From a virus, in the IMG/VR virus record IMGVR_UViG_3300027710_000011, positions 212,773 to 276,772 of that record: a DNA stretch of 64,000 nt; one strand, written 5' to 3'. This document shows, piece after piece, positions 50,820 to 59,311 of this stretch. Both the position numbers and the translations under genes were made by a program. Positions within the stretch are counted from its first letter, which is position 1. Each line of letters begins with the position of its first letter. Under the pieces are notes generated by a model. It saw only the letters and a program-made list of their open reading frames with translations. It was not told the origin of the DNA and did not search any database.

Positions 50820-52172
50820 ATGTACGCTTCCAAAAGTTTTTGCAACGTCGGGCAGTTCATGTCCAACGTTCCAGGTACCAACTCGCCAATTGGCGAAATT
50901 ACTCCTGATGGACTGACCTTCTCTCGGGAAGTTGGGATCTACGAAGACCCAACCATCGCTGGCTTCACCTTGTACAACTTCAAGAGCGCTACCGATGGTC
51001 AAGGTGGTGGTCCGGTAGTTGTTCCCGGCAGCCTTGTCAGCAAATCGATTGCGTTCATGCGGTTTTTGGTCAACACCATCACCGCAGCTCCTGGTCAGGT
51101 TTACGTTGATGAACTGCTTCAAGCACTGGTAACATACGGCGCTCAAAACGGTATCAGCGAGATCACTCTGGGCGCGATCGTCAAGCACGATCAAGTCTGG
51201 TGCCCAGATTGGGTAAAGTTCAAAATGGATTCCCTGGCTCTTACAGCCGGCGGAGCAGTCATTGATAACGAGAACACCGTCTGGTTGTCGAGCGCTGCTT
51301 TTGAGACACAATACAGCGAGTATCAAATCGTCGTGGTTCCTCCCATCGACAATTTGGATTTGTTTTTTGGAACAGGTGCTAGCGTTGTCAACATGATCAA
51401 CGCCATCAGTTTCCCACAAATCATTGACCGAATGAACGTGTTTCGTGGAGGTCATCCTGAGACGACTTATCGTTCGGATGAGTACGAATACATCTTCGCG
51501 CTGAACAGCACTATTCGCAAAAATGTGAACTGGCCTGTTCTGATCTACGGACCTGCTGGCAACAACATCGATGCGATCAAGGACGCATTGATCGAGTACA
51601 TCCTGGCCCACAGTTCGTACGATCGGGCTGCTTGGACGCAGATCTTCCCAGACATCTTCAAGCGTACTGAGTTCATCCTTGCGCCTGTGTGGCAGAATTA
51701 TGCGATTGCCAATCGCACACAAGCTGCCGGTGTATATTCGCCAATCGGTTTACTTACTGAGATGGCGACATACATCAAACGTGTGGCTCCAGCTTACGTG
51801 GCGACGCATGTTGACGCGAACGCTTGCTTGCTGGGTCATCCGTATCGGTCGTTGAATCTGATGGCAATTGGCGGGATCGATAACCGCGATGCGAAGTATC
51901 GGATCAGTCAGATCTTCCCTGACTACATCAATGTCTCCACAACGAGCATTGAGTTCAACCGCATGGCGCCTGAGACACAGTTGTGGGCCTTGGCCTTGGC
52001 AGAGATGATCATCTTGGCTGAAACCATGAACAAGTACACCACGTTGCCGCAAGGCTACATGAAGGTGACACGTGATGGAATTCTCTATATTGTCAAGACC
52101 ATCGGGAAGATCCAGTACCTGATCGCTACAAAGCGTTCGGTGTACGACCTCCTTGGACTGGTGTACGATTGA
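50820..52172 (+). CDS. Probable tail or baseplate protein, 450 aa
   Basis: ATG at 50820 with GGAG upstream. Soluble, mixed alpha/beta, 450 residues (MYASKSFCNVGQF), with no catalytic motif seen. It heads the plus-strand region that carries all fibre genes to the end of the window, which favours a baseplate or fibre-attachment role. C-biased codons suggest good expression. Assignment by context only. Confidence 0.7.
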   Translation: MYASKSFCNVGQFMSNVPGTNSPIGEITPDGLTFSREVGIYEDPTIAGFTLYNFKSATDGQGGGPVVVPGSLVSKSIAFMRFLVNTITAAPGQVYVDELLQALVTYGAQNGISEITLGAIVKHDQVWCPDWVKFKMDSLALTAGGAVIDNENTVWLSSAAFETQYSEYQIVVVPPIDNLDLFFGTGASVVNMINAISFPQIIDRMNVFRGGHPETTYRSDEYEYIFALNSTIRKNVNWPVLIYGPAGNNIDAIKDALIEYILAHSSYDRAAWTQIFPDIFKRTEFILAPVWQNYAIANRTQAAGVYSPIGLLTEMATYIKRVAPAYVATHVDANACLLGHPYRSLNLMAIGGIDNRDAKYRISQIFPDYINVSTTSIEFNRMAPETQLWALALAEMIILAETMNKYTTLPQGYMKVTRDGILYIVKTIGKIQYLIATKRSVYDLLGLVYD

Positions 52173-52183
52173 GAGGCTAAGCA

Positions 52184-52798
52184 ATGTCTCTAGTCCCTCC
52201 AATCAACGTAGCTGGTATTTACAGCCTTTCGGGGCCGTGGAGCCAGGACGTTGTTCCCAATACTCCATACACGTGCGTTGCCGTCCGTAAGTTCGTAGAC
52301 ATCATCCGTAAAGGCGAGGATCCATTCACGCTTTATTACGCACCGAAGTCTTTGAATGTTGCGGACTATCAGCGAGACAGTCAGTACGGAGAATGCATCG
52401 TCACTCTGCGAAGCGCAGGCGGGCAATTCATCTACGTACCTACGTCTTACATTCAATCATACCCTAACCAATCCGGCATTCCTTACGCTGTTATGGTCCT
52501 GGGTGTGAATCTGGGTGCAGTTCCAAATCACGCTGACTTGTCAGTAATTCGCCAGAAGATCTCTGATGTCGTTCAGGGGTACTACGGGATTACGCCGTCA
52601 ATTCAACAAGCAGTGATCTCTGAGGTGGTGACGAAGACCGCAGCTGATCACGGAGCAATCGAAGCAGCGCGCCAATCAGCGATCATCGAGCGGCAGACGG
52701 ATTATTCAAAGCTACTCTTGGCTGAACAAACGATCCTGTCTCAAGCCCAGAAGATCGCTCAACTCGAAGCGTACATCAAAGCTCGTTTACCGATTTAA
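52184..52798 (+). CDS. Unknown tail-region protein with C-terminal coiled coil, 204 aa
   Basis: ATG at 52184, eleven bases after the previous stop, with GAGAGG. N-terminal 110 residues are beta-rich (INVAGIYSLSGPW). The last 60 are a helical, heptad-like stretch (LLLAEQTILSQAQKIAQLEA) suitable for trimerisation. It could be a small fibre or connector. No family recognised. Confidence 0.7.
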   Translation: MSLVPPINVAGIYSLSGPWSQDVVPNTPYTCVAVRKFVDIIRKGEDPFTLYYAPKSLNVADYQRDSQYGECIVTLRSAGGQFIYVPTSYIQSYPNQSGIPYAVMVLGVNLGAVPNHADLSVIRQKISDVVQGYYGITPSIQQAVISEVVTKTAADHGAIEAARQSAIIERQTDYSKLLLAEQTILSQAQKIAQLEAYIKARLPI

Positions 52799-52809
52799 GG
52801 ATTCTTTTC

Positions 52810-53238
52810 ATGTATCTCGATCTATCATTCGTTGTTGAGCTGGTGACTGATGTCTGCACTTGGGCTGAACGTAATCCTGTCTTTGCGACCATCGTCGCAA
52901 CAGGTGCTTTCCTGCATGCGTTTTTTGCACTGTACGTCGTCGTGACGGCTTTGTACAGAGCGCATCTGGATAAGACGATGACCAAGGTAGGTTACATCCT
53001 GGGCTACCCGTTGCTGATCCTGGCTGGATTGGTTGACGTTCTTGCTCAGTTCACCATCTTTACCATTGTCTTTGTGGAGCTTCCGCAAGAACTCTTGGTG
53101 ACGGATCGCCTGCGTCGATACCTGATCGGTGGCGGAGATGTGTATGGTTGGCGTTACCGCGCTGCCAAGTACATCTGCAGCAAACTGCTGGACTACTTTG
53201 ATCCACGTGGCGGCCATTGCATTCCGTTGAAGACTTGA
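52810..53238 (+). CDS. Membrane protein with two helices and GGHC ending, 142 aa
   Basis: ATG at 52810 with AAGGATT upstream. Two hydrophobic helices, about residues 25-49 and 62-90, are separated by a charged turn (RAHLDKTMTK), giving an N-in/C-in or N-out/C-out hairpin. The C-terminal part (YRAAKYICSKLLDYFDPRG then GHC) resembles small proteins I remember from other proteobacterial phages, without a known role. A lysis or superinfection role is conceivable but unsupported. It closes the transcript before the terminator at 53248. Confidence 0.68.
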   Translation: MYLDLSFVVELVTDVCTWAERNPVFATIVATGAFLHAFFALYVVVTALYRAHLDKTMTKVGYILGYPLLILAGLVDVLAQFTIFTIVFVELPQELLVTDRLRRYLIGGGDVYGWRYRAAKYICSKLLDYFDPRGGHCIPLKT

Positions 53239-53247
53239 CGGAATAAT

Positions 53248-53274
53248 AAAGAGGAGGGTAGATCCCTCCTCTTT
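53248..53274 (+). terminator. Perfect terminator followed by TTTATG
   Basis: Eleven-base-pair stem AAAGAGGAGGG/CCCTCCTCTTT around TAGAT, running straight into ATGACC (TTTATG). It separates the 50820-53238 unit from the first tail fibre and may double as its promoter. Confidence 0.9.
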
Positions 53275-53320
53275 ATGACCGGAATTCTTTGACATCGCAG
53301 TTTTCACATGAAAGAGAATT

Positions 53321-56008
53321 ATGAAAGATATTAGTGCAGGTGACTCGTCACCGAAGCTCGATAAGAGTTCTTTGATCGATTCTGCTACCGCGCTAAATCT
53401 GTGGTATAAGTTCGTCGAACTCACAAATGACTTTACCACTCCTCTCCAGTTCAACAAAGCCACGTTGACTATCGGTAACACTGTGTCTCGTAACACAGCA
53501 ACTGACCAACGTGGCTTCGAATTGCAAGACACCACAGGTACCAAGATCGCAGCACTGCGTAGTCCAGCTGCATCTAATTTGGTTTACTTGGAATCTGCAT
53601 TGGGTTATCCATTGTCTCTGCGCGTAAGTAGCGCGGAGATTGCGCAAGTCAGTGCTACCGGCTTGGGTATCGGAATGTCAGCAGCTGAGAAGCTGTCAAT
53701 TGGTAGCGCTTCTAACAACACAAATAACGCACTCGCAATTTATGCTCAAACATCTGCAGGAAGCCAAAGCTTTGCTTCCATCACTCAAGAAGCGGCGGTT
53801 GGTTCCACAAACTTCCGTTATGGTAGTGGCCCTGGTGGTACTACTAAGCATCTGGTCTTCACTGGTAGTGGTGGGAACCAAACATTTCTGACATCCACTG
53901 GTGACCTTGGTCTGAACTCCAATGGTCCAGCAAGCGTCCTTTATTCTGGCGCTCGTTACTTGACGGTTCAAGGCCCGTCTGGTCCAGGCGTTCTTGAATT
54001 CGCATCAAGCGTAGCCGATGCAACGCTTGGTGTTCGCGGTGTTGTCTGCTTGTCAGACATTGGCAATACAGTACTCAGTGACAAACGTGCCGCAGCGTTT
54101 GACATGGGTACAGTTGGTACCACTGCAAATAACAGAGGCGGTTACGCTCGCATCCTTGCTAAGGCTGACGGCGGTGCTTTGGCTGAAGCAGCTGTCTTTT
54201 ATAGCAACCAAGTCAAGATCACTCCTGCCTTGGTTGTTACAAACACAATCACCGCTACGTCCTTCAGAGCCAACCAAGGTCTATCATCCGGTGACAACGG
54301 CGTCACGGGTTATGCTTTCGGAACTGATGGCGATACAGGACTGTTCGCAGTTGGTTCCGGAATCGCATCGACGAATCTAAGAATGACGCTGAACGGCGTC
54401 AACTGTGTCGATACATCTATCGTTAGCGGTAGTCCTTACACCGCTTTTGGTTCAACCGGAGCAAGACCTGTTGCAATCAGCACCTCAAATGGAACGATTT
54501 CATTCAAAGGTGATCCAGGCGGCTGGGCTATGGGTCCAGTATGGTTAAGCAATGATGGAACGCAAGTTGCCACCATTGCTGGTGTTGGCGGCGGAAATAC
54601 GTTTAGCTACATCAGTATTGGTCCGACATACAGCGCACCATGGATGATGATTGTTCCTTCGACTGGTATTCATTTCCAGATCAAGGCTCAATCCAATTCG
54701 ACACTAGGTCAGATCAAAGATCAGTCAGCAGCGACTACTGCTGGCTTGGTTGTGCAGACCAATCAATCAGGTGTGCTGGGTGTAGACGGTGCTTTCATCA
54801 CTTACATGAACAAGGACGGCAGTAAGCTGTTCTCGGCAGGTATGGATGCCGACGGTGAATTCAAAGTAGGTGGTGGATCTCTTGGTGCTTCAGCTAAGAA
54901 GATTTATCACGAAGGATTCAACCCAGGCGCAATGACGTACCGTGCGACATTTCCTATCGCTGATGCTGATTTGTATCGGCCATCAGGCTTGTATCAAATG
55001 CAGAACGTTGGAAATACTGCTTCGTTTGGTGTTTTGGAGTTTTCAGACATTGGCGGCTCCGCATCACGTGTTCAGCAAGTCTTCTGGTACGGGAACAATC
55101 CAGGACAACCAGCATCTGGCGATGAGATGTATTTTCGCGTCGCCCGTGACTCCCAGTCAAATTTTGACTCGTATCCAACCTTAGGTAATCGCGTCTGGCA
55201 CTCTGGCAATATCTCGCCGATGACAACCAGTACAGATTATGCGACACCCACTGGGTTTGGAATGCGCGCTACAGTTGCTCCGACTAACGTTGGTGATACG
55301 TGGTTCAGTACGCCGTCCTACGCTACAGGGCAAGGTGATGGTCGCACTCATTTTGGCTATTTGATTGACGCAAGTGCCGCTAAGACGTGCTATAACTACA
55401 TTCGTGGTGCACGTACGTATTTCGATGGCTCTGTCAGTATGGGCGCCGTCGGTATTGTCTCCGGACGTTCAGCGAAGTTGACAATCTCTTATTCCGGTGA
55501 TGGTTCACAGCACGGTATCACTCTGAATAGCTCATCCATCAACGCAACGGCTGCCATCATGTTCTGTACCGGTGGTACCGACGTGTCACCAGGAACATTG
55601 CAAGGTAGCATCAGTATCTTGAACAACACGGTTTCCTACAACCAAACGTCTGATTTGCGTATCAAGGAAAACGTCAAGCCTGCTGCTTGGGCCACTAGCA
55701 AGATCAAAGCCATTGAAGTCATCGAGTATGATCTCAAAGATACAAAGACACATGTCGAGTACGGCTTTGCTGCTCAGCAACTCAACGCCGTCATCAAACA
55801 AGCGGTCACACCTGGTAATGAAGGTGAGATCGAGGAAGCTGGTGACGTGTGGCAGGTTGATAACTCAAAGATCGTTCCTCTGCTGGTTAAGTCTCAGCAA
55901 GAAACGATCGAAGCGCTTGAAAGTACGACCAATGCATTGAAAGATGCGTTGGAAATGATCTCCGTTCTTCAATCCGAACTCCGTGATCTGAAGAAGAAGG
56001 TGGGGTAA
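53321..56008 (+). CDS. Tail fibre with S74-type intramolecular chaperone
   Basis: 895 residues. The N-terminal 20 residues (SAGDSSPKLDKSSL) are shared in pattern with two other fibre genes here and are probably the attachment domain. The middle is a long beta-rich, Gly/Ser/Thr-rich shaft. The C terminus is an intramolecular chaperone/auto-protease: cleavage before Ser777 in TSDLRIKENVK is expected, releasing a 119-residue trimerisation chaperone with a final coiled coil (ESTTNALKDALEMISVLQSE). Typical of phage endosialidase-type and other fibres. ATG at 53321 with AAAGAG upstream. Confidence 0.85.
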   Translation: MKDISAGDSSPKLDKSSLIDSATALNLWYKFVELTNDFTTPLQFNKATLTIGNTVSRNTATDQRGFELQDTTGTKIAALRSPAASNLVYLESALGYPLSLRVSSAEIAQVSATGLGIGMSAAEKLSIGSASNNTNNALAIYAQTSAGSQSFASITQEAAVGSTNFRYGSGPGGTTKHLVFTGSGGNQTFLTSTGDLGLNSNGPASVLYSGARYLTVQGPSGPGVLEFASSVADATLGVRGVVCLSDIGNTVLSDKRAAAFDMGTVGTTANNRGGYARILAKADGGALAEAAVFYSNQVKITPALVVTNTITATSFRANQGLSSGDNGVTGYAFGTDGDTGLFAVGSGIASTNLRMTLNGVNCVDTSIVSGSPYTAFGSTGARPVAISTSNGTISFKGDPGGWAMGPVWLSNDGTQVATIAGVGGGNTFSYISIGPTYSAPWMMIVPSTGIHFQIKAQSNSTLGQIKDQSAATTAGLVVQTNQSGVLGVDGAFITYMNKDGSKLFSAGMDADGEFKVGGGSLGASAKKIYHEGFNPGAMTYRATFPIADADLYRPSGLYQMQNVGNTASFGVLEFSDIGGSASRVQQVFWYGNNPGQPASGDEMYFRVARDSQSNFDSYPTLGNRVWHSGNISPMTTSTDYATPTGFGMRATVAPTNVGDTWFSTPSYATGQGDGRTHFGYLIDASAAKTCYNYIRGARTYFDGSVSMGAVGIVSGRSAKLTISYSGDGSQHGITLNSSSINATAAIMFCTGGTDVSPGTLQGSISILNNTVSYNQTSDLRIKENVKPAAWATSKIKAIEVIEYDLKDTKTHVEYGFAAQQLNAVIKQAVTPGNEGEIEEAGDVWQVDNSKIVPLLVKSQQETIEALESTTNALKDALEMISVLQSELRDLKKKVG

Positions 56009-56036
56009 AAAGAGAGACCCATTAGGGTCTCTCTTT
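56009..56036 (+). terminator. Perfect terminator followed by TTTATG
   Basis: Twelve-base-pair stem AAAGAGAGACCC/GGGTCTCTCTTT with an ATTA loop directly after the fibre stop codon; TTTATG at 56034-56039. It separates the two S74 fibres. Confidence 0.9.
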
Positions 56037-56095
56037 ATGCTGTTCTTTTTTATTGCGAATTTTGTGTACTTTGCATCTAATTCTGAGGATAACAA

Positions 56096-59000
56096 ATGTC
56101 TCAAATCGACGATCTTTCCGCTGGCGACAGTACACCGAAGCTGGCAAAGGCTTCGTTGATGTCGATCACGCAAGTGCTTAACCGCATGGCGTACACGATT
56201 AAGACGCCTGATAGCGCAGTGGCGCCAGACGCGTTGCAGATTTCTACAGACGGGAATATGAGTCTGGGAAATGTTCCTTTGGTCTATTCAACTGTTGGTC
56301 GTAACTTCTCGGTGTCCAACACCAATAGCACTGGGACAATTTCTGATAAGGCGCAAATCTCTATTTCCAGTGTTAATAATAGCGCCGTAATGAGTCTGCA
56401 GGCCTCTGGTGCCAGTAGCTCTTATTTCAATGCAATTGAGTTTTGCAAAGCCGACACGACTGTCGAGTTTCGCATTAGGCACAAACTCACCGAGACCGCT
56501 TTGAAAATTGATGCGACTAACAATAACGTTAATCGGTCAATTGTTCGTTTCAATACCACCGGCGAGATGGTTCTTGGTGACACCAACTCTGTCGTTGGCA
56601 AACTGATGATTATCGGTGGTACTGCTGTGAACGGTGGCGAAGCCGTAATGTTTGCGCAGTCAAGTGATCCCGCAAACGTACCTGCTTTGATCACAGGTAC
56701 AAACGGCGGCTCGCTGCAAGTCTGTGGCGGCAACAATGCGCTTAATAGTGCTCGTGGTGCCCAGATCGATTTCAACTCCGGAAGTTTTGCCGGTGGCTCG
56801 GGTCACCTGGTATTCCGCGCTGGTACAAATACCGGCGGAGCACCGTCTCCTGAAGTAGGACGTTGGTATCCAGGAGGTTTCTTAGGTATCAACACCGGTA
56901 TTGAAGGTGCGGCCAGCATGCTTCACGTCCGCGCTCCTACCGGGGTTCGCGGCCGCGTGATTGCTGAATCCAACGCCGATATGGCGGGTTTCACAGCGCG
57001 CCGTACCAATGGCACGTATGCTGCTCCTACCGCTATTCAAAGCGGTGACACACTTGGCTTTTTCAACACACACGGTTCAACTGGTGTTTCGTTGAATTAT
57101 GCGGTTGGCGCAACTATTCAAATGTTTGCAACGCAGAACTGGTCCACCAGCGCAGCTGGTTCTGCAATGCAGTTTACTACGGTACCAAACGGTACAACGT
57201 TGTCGCAATTAAGCTTGTGGTTGGACCATAACGGTTACGCTGGCTTTAACACCACTGCACCACCGGCACAGTTCACTGTAGCTTATGGCACCGGTGTTAA
57301 CGGGTACGAACTTCAAACGAGCGCCGCTTCTGTTGGAATTTCAACTCGTAATCGCAGCACCAGCGTGTTTACTCAACTAGCTACCGCAGCAAAACGCCAT
57401 GTGTGGTCTGTTGGTGACGTCACGCCCGTGGACGCAATGTTGTTGGAGAACAACGGCCTCCTGGCAGTTGGAACAAGTTTGGCATCCGGCGGAACAGGTA
57501 ACACCGCGATTGAAGGCAGAATCATCGCTGCCACGCAACCGTTGAATACTGGTCTGACCATTGCTGATTCCGGTAACGGCGCTGCTGGCATCTATTCTGG
57601 TTTGAAATTCAAACTAGGCGCCCGTCACGCTACTTCAGGCGGCATTGAGTATTTTGACATCACGACTCGACCTGGTGATGCGAGTAACGGTGTTAGCAAC
57701 CAGTCCGATATGGCGTTGATTCGACTGGAGGCTTCAAAGAGCCTGACGCCTCGTCTGTTGTTGCAACCTTCCGGTGGTCTGCAGCAAGTGGTTGTTGGTG
57801 CAGGTACTTCCAACGGCAGCGGTAAGCTCGTTGTCGAGCAAGAAACCAGTTACGCCTCTCCAGGCATTACCGTCATCGGTAAGAGCGGAGCGACTTCGTC
57901 TGCGGACATTGTGATCAGTCGTAACGGCGCCGTCAGTAGCCTACAGGGAAAGATGCCTTGGCTGCAATTTGATTCGACCGATGCTGCGTTCGCTGGAAAC
58001 AACTCTGCTGCAATCGGTGCTGCTGGAAACAGTGTTGAGATCTGGAACTACGTTAGTAACGTATGGACGCAGAAGTTTGTTGTCGGACAAAGTACCACAA
58101 CAAGCAACAACAGCTTCATCGTTAACGGCGGTTCTGCCACTGCTCTTACAGTGCGAGGAGCTGCTGCTTCCAATAGCAGCGTTATCTTGCAGAGCAATAC
58201 CAGTAACGGCGCAGCTCATTGGATCACTTCGAAGCTCGATGGCTCTTTCCATTTGGGCGGTAATGGCGCAGCTGATCCAGCTGTTGGACCGATTGCTGTG
58301 TCGTCGAACATGCGCAGTGTTGGCTTGTTTGCACCAAGCGTAGCAAACCTTGGGAATACATACAGTCACAGCGGGACAGCTCGTGTATTGAGTGTCTATA
58401 ACCCAGACACAACGCTGAACGCCCAGGCCCACATCTTTTTAGGCGTAGGCAATACGACTCAAGCAAGCAGCGCAATCGGCGGAGTTTCGTTCGTTCTTCC
58501 AGGTATCAACAGCGACGGAACAGCGCGTGTCGCGAACATTGGTGCCTCCACCGATGACTTGCATGAGTCAAGCTCGCCAGCCGGCATGATCACGATGGCG
58601 ACAAAAGGTATTGCTAACAGCACTGCCACTACACGTCTGGTGATTCGGAGCTCTGGTAACTTGACATTGGGTAACACGGTTACACAAGACCTTGCGCGGT
58701 TGTACATTTATAACGAAGGTCGCAACGTAGATGGTGTTCGTGTAGACATGAACGACGCGCCCAACAACGCTTCGAACTTTGTTTCCATGAGAAACAACAC
58801 CTCCGGTTACTCAATGACTTTCGTAGTCAGCGGGAACATTGCAGGATCGATCACGCATCCGTCAGCAACGACGACGGCGTACGGAACATCGTCAGATGCT
58901 CGTATCAAGGAAAACGTCAAACCCTCAGAGGACAGTGGCGAGATCATTGATGCCTTGGAGATCGTTCAATACAACATGAAAGCAGACGGTTATTACATCC

Positions 59001-59236
59001 CGTTTGGTTTCGTTGCGCAAAAGCTATACACCGTTTATCCAACGGCTGTTATCGCTGGCGACACGAGTTTGGACATCGGTCCCGATTCAAAGATTTGGGG
59101 TATTGACGCTACGAGACTTGTGCCCGTGGTCGCTAAGGAAGTTCAATCGCTGCGTAAGCGCGTTGCACAACAAGATGCAGATATCGCTGAGCTGCGAGAA
59201 CTGGTTAACTTGTTGCTGCAGGAAAAGGGGAAGTGA
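56096..59236 (+). CDS. Second tail fibre with S74-type chaperone
   Basis: 1046 residues. The N terminus (DLSAGDSTPKLAKASL) matches the preceding fibre and the 61232 protein. A long Gly/Asn/Thr-rich beta shaft follows with many internal hydrophobic repeats. The C-terminal chaperone begins at Ser933 (SSDARIKENVK), giving a 114-residue released domain ending in a coiled coil (RKRVAQQDADIAELRELVNL). The DNA around RIKENVK is identical to the first fibre for about 20 bases. ATG at 56096 with GAGG. Confidence 0.85.
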   Translation: MSQIDDLSAGDSTPKLAKASLMSITQVLNRMAYTIKTPDSAVAPDALQISTDGNMSLGNVPLVYSTVGRNFSVSNTNSTGTISDKAQISISSVNNSAVMSLQASGASSSYFNAIEFCKADTTVEFRIRHKLTETALKIDATNNNVNRSIVRFNTTGEMVLGDTNSVVGKLMIIGGTAVNGGEAVMFAQSSDPANVPALITGTNGGSLQVCGGNNALNSARGAQIDFNSGSFAGGSGHLVFRAGTNTGGAPSPEVGRWYPGGFLGINTGIEGAASMLHVRAPTGVRGRVIAESNADMAGFTARRTNGTYAAPTAIQSGDTLGFFNTHGSTGVSLNYAVGATIQMFATQNWSTSAAGSAMQFTTVPNGTTLSQLSLWLDHNGYAGFNTTAPPAQFTVAYGTGVNGYELQTSAASVGISTRNRSTSVFTQLATAAKRHVWSVGDVTPVDAMLLENNGLLAVGTSLASGGTGNTAIEGRIIAATQPLNTGLTIADSGNGAAGIYSGLKFKLGARHATSGGIEYFDITTRPGDASNGVSNQSDMALIRLEASKSLTPRLLLQPSGGLQQVVVGAGTSNGSGKLVVEQETSYASPGITVIGKSGATSSADIVISRNGAVSSLQGKMPWLQFDSTDAAFAGNNSAAIGAAGNSVEIWNYVSNVWTQKFVVGQSTTTSNNSFIVNGGSATALTVRGAAASNSSVILQSNTSNGAAHWITSKLDGSFHLGGNGAADPAVGPIAVSSNMRSVGLFAPSVANLGNTYSHSGTARVLSVYNPDTTLNAQAHIFLGVGNTTQASSAIGGVSFVLPGINSDGTARVANIGASTDDLHESSSPAGMITMATKGIANSTATTRLVIRSSGNLTLGNTVTQDLARLYIYNEGRNVDGVRVDMNDAPNNASNFVSMRNNTSGYSMTFVVSGNIAGSITHPSATTTAYGTSSDARIKENVKPSEDSGEIIDALEIVQYNMKADGYYIPFGFVAQKLYTVYPTAVIAGDTSLDIGPDSKIWGIDATRLVPVVAKEVQSLRKRVAQQDADIAELRELVNLLLQEKGK

Positions 59237-59247
59237 TTTATGAAGAA

Positions 59248-59276
59248 GGGGTCTGGTGTAGTGTTAGCCAGACCCC
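59248..59276 (+). terminator. Hairpin terminator
   Basis: Nine-base-pair stem GGGGTCTGG/CCAGACCCC with an eleven-base loop, 12 bases after the fibre stop. TTTATG lies on the upstream side here (59237-59242), not after the stem. Confidence 0.75.
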
Positions 59277-59311
59277 TGTCAGGGTTTTGATAAAAGTTAA
59301 AAGGACAATCG

